A stretch of 64,000 bases of DNA, from assembly GCA_905178155.1 (NCBI GenBank), contig CAJINV010000004.1:8956411-9020410 (forward strand). Direction: 5' to 3'. The notes under the pieces were generated by a model, which was not told where the DNA came from, made no database searches, and saw nothing but the letters and a program-made list of their open reading frames with translations. Numbering within the stretch: position 1 is the first letter of the stretch; every line of letters starts with the position of its first letter. A program made the translations under genes and the position numbers. The stretch is from Amoebophrya sp. A120 (Eukaryota > Sar > Dinophyceae > Syndiniales > Amoebophryaceae). Shown here piece by piece: positions 58,001-64,000 of the stretch.

Positions 58001-61000
58001 CAGGAAAGGAATTCTACGCCCCAGGCCAGGACGTTTCGAAGGCGGGCGACCAATACGGGCAATGCCTCAAACGCGGCTACAAGCGGTTGGCGGCGGGCAG
58101 AGCAGCGGCGGGGAGTTTCCTTTCATCTACGTCTCGCAGAAGTAGTGCTTTTTTGGAAGATGACAGCGTATGCATTGCAAATATGTCTCGGTCTGGAAAG
58201 TTGCAACTTGTAATGCTAATTCTGGATCGTGAAAAAATCTGTGTTGCATGAATGCCGAAAGTTGTCCGCTTTTGACCAAGTCGAGAGGAAGTGTCTCATG
58301 CAGGATAGGCATGACAGGGATCTCACAGAATCTGTCATGCTAGGTCCTGCATTCCAGACGACACGAATCATGGCAAATCTGCATCACAAGTTTCGGAATC
58401 TTCCAGACCCAGACATATTTGCATTTGATACAGCGGGATGTTGAACAAAATCGCGCTGAACGTGTTTTACTACGTGGAGAACCCGGACGACAAAAACTCG
58501 CTATGACCTGCTCAAACGTTACAACCTCAAACGTTACAATAGAATTTGGGTTTTGTATTGCATGATGAGCATGACAGACTCGGACAGCATTTCCCTTTCT
58601 GCAATACAAATTTCGCCAGATTGTAGTGCGGATTGGCACTCCAGAACTTGTCATGCGCAATCCTAGGAGAGTTGGCTAGGTCAGTGTTTGCTGTCCCCCG
58701 GGCTGAGGTCACTGTTGTGGGTTTCTGGCGACTTGTGTGGTGCAGGAAATTTTGCCACCACCACTGTCTGGGCCCCGTCTGTTCTGAGGCTGTGCAGGTC
58801 GGGTTACCTGGTCGGGTTGGTTGTCGGGTCGATTCTCTCTATGCCCCTGCCCCTTGATGCCTGCCACTGGGCGGATTGGGAGCGTTTTCACGGCGTCAGC
58901 CCGTTTCTAAGAGCTGAAACTATATGACGCGTGCTGTCTGCTCTTAGACATTATGGGGAGGATTCCTCTTCTCTGTTCCCCCCAGGGCATTGCCTCATCG
59001 TTGGCGCTATCGTGTGACAGCTCTTAGTTGCCGTGGTGCTTTCGGTGGGATGGACGTCCGGTGTTGCTTCGACACTCTTGTGTTGTTGCATTTGTGAATG
59101 CGAGGGCAGTGGTGGACTGAGGTTGCTGGAGTCCTCCGTAAGGACGGCTCCAAGTTAATTTCTGACTACTCCGCTTCCTTGTGCCTCTGCTTTAGTACTA
59201 TTTTTAGTGCTTTAGCTAATAGGCGTCCCCCTCGAATCTCACCTCCAGGACTTCGGGGACCCCACTTTTCCAAGGTTCTTGGTTGTGGATGGTTCCTCGA
59301 GGTCTTTGTGTCGTCTGGGTATTCTTTGGTGCACTTCTTGCAACACAAATTCCAGATTCTATTGCAACGTTTGAGATTGTAACACCTGAGCAGGTTATCC
59401 TCGCGGAAGCACTTTCTGAAGTCCTTTCCCTTGAACCTCGAGACCTGGCTGCTGCACCTCCGGTCGAGCAGAGTGGAGCCGCGGGTGTATTGAGAGGAAA
59501 AATCCCCCCTCCCCATATTGAAAAGGTATGGCTCCGGAAATTTGTGTTGCTGATTTGAGGTCACAAATCACGTCTGTCTTGCAAGAAGACAAGGGCAGAA
59601 GCTTCCGCCATATTATGGAAGCGGTTTGTCATGCCGTTGGGCCTAAAGGGAGGCCGTTTGCCATGCTGAGCAACTAGACCCATACGCCCCCAGCTAGCCT
59701 GCGGATCTGGCCGCCATGCCTTTCTGCAACACAAATCTGATTTGTGTATCCAAATCCAGCATCAGAAATTTCGTTTTGATATGGGGAGGGGGGATTTTTC
59801 CTTTTGATAGGGTGATTCAAGTAACCGATGCGACAGTGCGGACGTGGATCCCCGATGTACTATCCAAGAAAAAAAGTGTGCAAGTGTAACTCTGTAGGAA
59901 GAGCAGCATCACAGATTTGTTTTGCATTACAGAAAAACCTGTCATGCCTGGCTAGTACTGGTGAAAATACGCACGCAGCATGGCTATCAGATGCACTTGC
60001 AGCATGACAAGTGTAACGGTCTTGCGTTTTTTGCATCACAAATATACTCTCACACAGCTTTTTTCTTGCATATGTACCCGAGCAGTTTTACCGATTGCCA
60101 TATAGCCAAGCAAAGTCGGATTTTGTCCGCTACGCGCTCCTGTATTACCATGGGGGGATCTACCTGGACGGGGACTTCATCGTGCAACGGGATTTGCACG
60201 AGAACATCTTGGAAGCCCTGTCCGGAGCAACGACATTTGGTGGCGTCGCAGGAATAAACAGCGGAGGTGGAAATCAAATTCAAAATACCAGAAAACAGTC
60301 GTTCTTTCCCATCGAGCTGTTGTCCTACAACTCCGCCGGGCAGAACTGCAAGGGGATGAGGCCGCCGAATTTCAAGCCGACCTTTTCTTTATGAACTGCA
60401 AAAGTATCGTACTCGTATAAATACATGACAAATTCCCTCAGCATGAAAAAAAAATTTGTAATGCGGGTTTACCTTGAGAAAAAAACTTGTGATGCACGAT
60501 TGCAATACGAGTACAGCACGATACTTTTGCACAGGATATTCTTCCAATTTTCTTGGTGCGACGAAGGGGAGTTTGTACATGATATCAAATGGAAAAATGT
60601 CTGGGTCTGGAAGAGGAGAAGTTTTTCATGCACATTTTCCATGATCCATGATGTCTCTGTTGTATGCAATAGCATCACAGATTTTTTGAGCGCCTATCGA
60701 TGCGCGTCCTGCATGACAAATGCCTTCTCCGCGTAGCCACATTTGACTCCTCTTGCTGCTCATGCAATACAGATTTTTTGAGCATCCAAATGCAGCATCA
60801 CAAGTTTGGCTCTTCCAGACCCAGACATATTTGCAATCCATACATGAAACGGGTCTACGACCTGCAGAAGCAAACGCTGACAACCCCCTGCGAAACCCCG
60901 GAAAAAAACGTGTGCTGCTCCGGCCTAGATCGGAAGAAGCAGTGCCACATCGGTTGGGGCGGGCTGGGCGAGGGAATCTCCACCGGCGGGGAGATCGCGT

Positions 61001-63157
61001 TAGCTGCGGCTGATCAGGAAGTTTTGGAACAGTCGGGGGTGGGAAAGGAGATTCGGGAAAACCCGCTGGGGCTCATCTATAGAAAAGACAAGACGAGTGC
61101 TGATCCTGACGGGAGTAGTAGTGCCACGACCGGCCTGGTGAAGATATCGAGTTCCACAACTTCCACTTCAAGTACACTTTCGCGAAATAGTCCGGTCACC
61201 AACGGTATACAGCAATTTCTAACGACGACTACCGGGATGCCGGGTAGACGTAGCAGCTCTAGCGGTGCAATAAATTACCGAGAGGTTTATGATAGTGACC
61301 AAACAGCAATATCGGAGAATGAAGATTCCGAAATGCAGTTCAAAATCCAGGGCATTGTCGCCTGTTTCCAAAACGAGACAGAATTCGCCGCGTTGAACCC
61401 GCAGTTGCTCGGCGGTAACATGTATCAAGTGCAAAAATTTCTGGGTCTGGAAACTTGTAATACTGCGTTGGGAATAGTGAATGCCCTGCAATGCACAGCC
61501 AAGCATGAGAAGTATCTGCGCTTCTTTGTGTTGCGTCTTTCGCATGACAAACTGCGGTTTTGCATGAAGGGCAAGAAAAGGGTCTCTTCTTGGACACGCA
61601 TCACAAACTTTTTGGTCATGCCAGAAAAGCATGACAAATCTCGCAATCTTCCAGACCCAGACACTTTTTCATTTGATAACATGACGGATGAAAACAGTGA
61701 GGAACGAATCGCCTTTTTCCGAGACGTGCACGCGACGGTTAAGTCCGAGCAAGAGGTGCGGAACGCGCTAGGCCGGACCGCGTACCACATGTTCGCCTCC
61801 AACGGCCTGCCGGAGTGGCTATTGTGAGGAAAAATCCCCCCTCCCCATACCAAAAAGGGGCACTACTGAAAATTTGTGATGCTGATTTGTGACCGCAAAT
61901 CGTCCCTGTATTGCAAGAGGGCAAAGCCAGAGAATCGGCCGCGTTGCCCAAGCACTTTGTAATGTTGTATCGCCTACAGATGATATGCCTGCCTTGCTAG
62001 GTGCCTACAGCAAAACGCCCCTACTCAGGGGCTGCATCTGCCTGCAGTCCTCGACTGCTAGACAGATTGGATTTGTGTACACAAATCCCGCATCACAGAT
62101 TTCGGCTTTGATATGGGGAGGGGGGATTTTTCACTTTGATAGTGGCACGAGAAAAGTTGCGAGGCGTTCGCTACGGACCATTCCACGGTGTTGGGAAAGA
62201 TCTACAGCTCGGCACTGATGCTGCAACAAGAAGACCACGGCGAGGAAACAACATCAAGTCGAAATAATGCCACTGCCAGCACGACGACGACTTTGTCCAA
62301 AATCTGCACTAGAGACGTGATGTCTGAAGCCGTGGTTGCAAAGTCGGTTACGCTGCACCCGGAAATGTCTTTCCCATTGGTGCAGAAGATGCCGGACGAG
62401 GAGGCGGAAAACAAGCAGGGGTCCTCGGAAGTAGGAGCAGGTCATACTACTGCTCCTGCACACAGTGTCGCCGCGTTTGTGGAAGTGGTCGTGGGTGGGC
62501 AAGAAGATGAGGAGGAAATGACAACAGATAGTCCTCTATCCCACGAAAAAACTGTTTCACTGTGAACTTGTGATGCATAGAATGGAAAACAGAACTATTT
62601 GTCTTGCTACGCCTGCAAGGCATTGGGTTCTTAAGCGTGTTTTCCCTTTGAAAGCGCGCACGGCAAATTTTCTGTGTCATGTGTAGCAAACTTGTGATGC
62701 GGATCTTGCAAGACCATCACAGTGAAACGGTTTTTTCGTGGGATATCCTCGTGCGCGACAGAACAGTGGAGAAATCGAGACTGATCTTCATACTGCATCT
62801 CTGCCTGCTCCTTCTGCTGCAGCTCCCCCTGCTGCAGCTTCTACCGATGAACCGCAACCGCAGATCAAGATCATGCACCAAAAGTCAATAACGATAACCC
62901 CGGCCGAGACAAGTTTTCTACAAGAGAAAGTGAAAAGCACCGCGCCGGAACTGGAAGTAGGACCGCGGCCAGCATCCGGACCAGACACGACGGAGAAACC
63001 GCGTCTCCTCCGACGGGCGCTGGACGTGGCGGAGGACGTGGATGGCTTATTTTTCGAGGGTAGTACGAAGATGACATCATCGTCCCGTCAATCCGAGAGA
63101 ATAAAGTCGATTGACCGTGCTGGCAGCGAGCAGGAGGGGACGGAACTGTTGGATTGA
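52004..63157 (+). CDS. Three-domain membrane-anchored glycosyltransferase-like protein with 17 introners
   Basis: Exons: 52004-52064, 52171-53066, 53224-53724, 53978-54568, 54826-55170, 55428-55637, 55796-56035, 56292-56356, 56511-56547, 56866-58168, 58436-58501, 59405-59487, 59815-59860, 60078-60389, 60544-60582, 60848-61422, 61684-61819, 62147-62536, 62751-63157; 2,100 residues. A short basic N-terminus (MSKSSMRNPLQGTMRRASLF) precedes one hydrophobic segment, a type II Golgi-enzyme layout. Domain 1: THVFTLDADAAF (DxD) and GVNNGLLFAANTAFSRTFF, GT34-like. Domain 2: DYDAVVYYDRDVELQD and EPINVGFFAMKPNRKLLDVA, like GT8 enzymes. Domain 3: SDFVRYALLYYHGGIYLDGD, the DXD sugar-binding motif of the OCH1/Gly_transf_sug family. 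Ser/Thr/Asp-rich linkers separate them. Likely substrates are nucleotide sugars in the Golgi; donor and acceptor cannot be told. The single ordinary intron 52065-52170 is phase 1. GT family calls are from motif memory. Confidence 0.8.
53067..53218. mobile_element. Introner IE-A
   Basis: Starts TATCCTGTGCAAAAGTATCG, ends GTTGCACAGGATA. Exact TSD GGTTC. Removal joins VLRRF to GHGLILRTD in frame. Confidence 0.95.
53726..53973. mobile_element. Introner IE-C1, untidy borders
   Basis: Starts TATGGGATCATGATTCTCAA, ends TTTGAGAGTCCCATA. No clean TSD (AGATC against ATACATC). The frame is kept if GAT at 53724 joins ATC at 53978 (FFRD to IFAAHQRG), so one border has probably been altered. Confidence 0.85.
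54569..54820. mobile_element. Introner IE-C2
   Basis: Starts TATGACTTGCTCAAACGTTA, ends CACCTGAGCGGGTTATA. Exact TSD TTCGA. Removal joins EADTIR to AGGPPDFYL in frame. Confidence 0.94.
55171..55422. mobile_element. Introner IE-B, almost identical to the one at 12735
   Basis: Starts TATCAAAAGTAAAAATGTCT, ends TTTTTGCACTTGATA. Exact TSD CCCCG. Removal joins GPASEAP to ANVTNIGDL in frame. Confidence 0.95.
55638..55790. mobile_element. Introner IE-A
   Basis: Starts TATCAAATGCAAAAGCATCG, an IE-B-like first half-motif fused to the IE-A TIR; ends TTTTGCACAGGACA. Exact TSD CGGAA. Removal joins RNTTE to WIDLMFPNL in frame. Confidence 0.93.
56036..56286. mobile_element. Introner IE-B
   Basis: Starts TATGCGTTGCAAATATGTCT, ends ATATTTTCATTCAATA. 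Exact TSD CGGTG. Removal joins RVPWTV to PEDAKFDRK in frame. Confidence 0.94.
56357..56505. mobile_element. Introner IE-A
   Basis: Starts TATGAACTGCAAAAGTATCG, ends CTTTTGCAGTGGATA. Exact TSD CTCAA. Removal joins VDFIRL to NAFSETDYD in frame. Confidence 0.95.
56548..56860. mobile_element. Introner IE-G
   Basis: Starts TATGGGAGTGTCAGGATCGA, ends TCCTGACAGTTCCATA. Exact TSD TCTAC. Removal joins YDAVVY to YDRDVELQD, rebuilding a D-x-D-type motif. The exon between this and the previous introner is only 37 bases. Confidence 0.95.
58169..58430. mobile_element. Introner IE-B
   Basis: Starts TATGCATTGCAAATATGTCT, ends ATTTGCATTTGATA. Exact TSD CAGCG. Removal joins FLEDDS to GMLNKIALN in frame. Confidence 0.94.
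58502..59399. mobile_element. Introner IE-C2 with about 640 bp of foreign cargo
   Basis: Starts TATGACCTGCTCAAACGTTA, ends CACCTGAGCAGGTTATC. Exact TSD CTCGC. Removal joins DDKNS to RKHFLKSFP in frame. The core 58680-59335 is GC/T-rich, lacks the usual GCATGACAAA motifs and matches nothing else in the window. Confidence 0.9.
59488..59809. mobile_element. Introner IE-F
   Basis: Starts TATTGAGAGGAAAAATCCCC, ends GGGATTTTTCCTTTTGATA. Exact TSD GGGTG. Removal joins VEPRV to IQVTDATVRT in frame. Confidence 0.95.
59861..60072. mobile_element. Introner IE-J
   Basis: Starts TATCCAAGAAAAAAAGTGTG, ends CACAGCTTTTTTCTTGCATA. Exact TSD TGTAC. Removal joins TWIPDV to PEQFYRLPYS in frame, 46 coding bases from the previous introner. 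Confidence 0.94.
60390..60538. mobile_element. Introner IE-A
   Basis: Starts TATGAACTGCAAAAGTATCG, ends CTTTTGCACAGGATA. Exact TSD TTCTT. Removal joins FKPTFS to SNFLGATKG in frame. Confidence 0.95.
60583..60842. mobile_element. Introner IE-B
   Basis: Starts TATCAAATGGAAAAATGTCT, ends ATTTGCAATCCATA. Exact TSD CATGA. Removal joins GSLYM to KRVYDLQKQ in frame. Confidence 0.94.
61423..61678. mobile_element. Introner IE-B
   Basis: Starts TATCAAGTGCAAAAATTTCT, ends CTTTTTCATTTGATA. Exact TSD ACATG. Removal joins LLGGNM to TDENSEERI in frame. Confidence 0.94.
61820..62141. mobile_element. Introner IE-F
   Basis: Starts TATTGTGAGGAAAAATCCCC, ends GGATTTTTCACTTTGATA. Exact TSD GTGGC. Removal joins GLPEW to HEKSCEAFA in frame. 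Confidence 0.95.
62537..62745. mobile_element. Introner IE-H
   Basis: Starts TATCCCACGAAAAAACTGTT, ends AACGGTTTTTTCGTGGGATA, the cleanest TIR in the window. Exact TSD TCCTC. Removal joins TTDSP to RARQNSGEI in frame. Confidence 0.96.
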
Positions 63158-63469
63158 AGTGGTGGTGAAGTAGAAAATAGAACTCCCTTGTCGTTCTAGT
63201 TCTTTCCACCTGTAGGATTTAATATGATGCGTTTCGATTTGGTTTTGGATTTAAAAGAGTGAGAGACAGGAGCAGCGGCGCGCCGAACGCTGGCGGACGA
63301 AGATAGTCAACTAAAGAATAACAGAAATTGATTCGGAACCAACTTCTACGAAGCTTATTCAGATGAATTTCTCTTTGAACAAGTAGTACTTAAGCGAACC
63401 AATAACGTCCAAAGATCGTAGTTCCGTGTGTGTTGATGAGTTGCATCCTCCCTTACGCTAGTGGTCAAC
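63158..63469. other. Intergenic, glycosyltransferase gene to next gene
   Basis: No coding segment or element recognised. Confidence 0.45.
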
Positions 63470-64000
63470 ATGTCCTCGAAGAGAACTACAGGCCATGAGA
63501 AAGATACGTGCGCTGGGCGCTCCTGCCGCCAACCAGGTACCTTAGCTAATACATTTAGGTCATCACATTCTAGGTTACGCAGTCAGCACGCGGGCGCGCA
63601 ACCTCGTGAGGACCGGGATGGGGGGACCACCATCTGTGGCCCCATCTTTGTACAAAAGGCTCCGACAACAATCGGAGCCTGTCCGTGACCAAGCCCAAGC
63701 GGTGGTCAGCGAGAGCGAGCGGGGAGGCGGCCACCCTCCCGCGGCCGCCACGCGCGCGCCCGCCAAAGCCACGTACCGCAATCCCGGCTTTCCTCACTGC
63801 CGATTTCACAACACTGCCGTGGCGGGCGGTGAAGCAGCTCGCACTCATGATGCAGCTGGGCACGCGCATGGACACAAACTGCGCCATTCTGCCGGAGGAC
63901 CTCCGCTACGAGCCCGGCCGCCTGCTGGTCTATATTCGCAAGGACAAGGTGCGTAGCATGGAGAAGCGCACTGTGGCCATCGGTTGCAACTGTGCGCAGG
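63470..64000 (+). CDS. 5' part of an unrecognised gene (runs off the window)
   Basis: The ATG at 63470 starts MSSKRTTGHEKDTCAGRSCR. A donor at 63537 (CAG/GTACCT) and acceptor at 63573 (TTCTAG/GT) would give a 37-base phase-1 intron, then YAVSTRARNLVRTGMGGPPS. Further on, a different frame gives a more protein-like stretch (DFTTLPWRAVKQLALMMQLG, then EDLRYEPGRLLVYIRKDK) followed by a good donor AAG/GTGCGT at about 63949. The frame change means one more splice or a wrong first intron. No domain recognised. High GC content sets it apart from the tandem array. Confidence 0.45.

Noticed and set aside
58680-59335. Protein-coding gene in the IE-C2 cargo
   Set aside because: Frames are short (under 100 codons), overlap in several phases and show no motif.
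4995-62745. CRISPR-like array of repeated GCATGACAAA words
   Set aside because: Spacing is irregular, the words occur inside TIR-bounded elements, and the genome is clearly eukaryotic.
1-64000. tRNA, rRNA, bacterial ribosome-binding sites or operon promoters
   Set aside because: None were recognised by eye; the gene structure is eukaryotic.

Overview
The window is nuclear DNA of a protist, most likely a dinoflagellate-lineage alga or parasite. The best match I know is the syndinian parasite Amoebophrya, whose published genomes carry intron-generating 'introner' elements; this identification is inference. The evidence seen is: genes broken by introns, every gene on the + strand and head to tail, RS-rich proteins, and dozens of short inverted-repeat elements inserted inside exons. 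No bacterial operon, rRNA, tRNA or CRISPR was seen.

Layout. 1-51494: a tandem array of one incomplete and twelve further members (called copy 0 to copy 12) of an unrecognised modular family that looks RNA-binding. Modules are: N-terminal module NA (RRM-like beta-alpha-beta pattern) or NB (beta strand then helices); an RS or low-complexity exon; a RanBP2-type zinc finger with an RRM-like domain; a low-complexity exon; and a C-terminal helical module C. From 26 kb on, short NA genes and long NB genes alternate (copies 6/7, 8/9, 10/11, then 12), so the duplication unit seems to be a gene pair. Modules are mostly joined by ordinary GT-AG introns in phase 1. 52004-63157: one gene of about 2,100 codons with a membrane anchor and three glycosyltransferase-like domains. 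63470 to the end: the start of another gene. 16.0-17.2 kb: a GC-rich insert bounded by direct repeats.

The main discovery is a set of 52 introner-like elements. I call the families IE-A to IE-L by their terminal inverted repeats (TIRs). Nearly all start TAT(C/G) and end (G/C)ATA, and most are flanked by a 5-bp target-site duplication (TSD). In essentially every case, removing the element plus one TSD copy joins the flanking exon in frame. Few of the junctions can be GT-AG. They occur only in exons: 17 in the glycosyltransferase gene, 9 in copy 3, 8 in copy 2, none in copies 5 and 6, and none in about 11.8 kb of intergenic DNA. Exon coordinates below were worked out by hand by frame matching; totals divisible by three support them, but no transcript was available.
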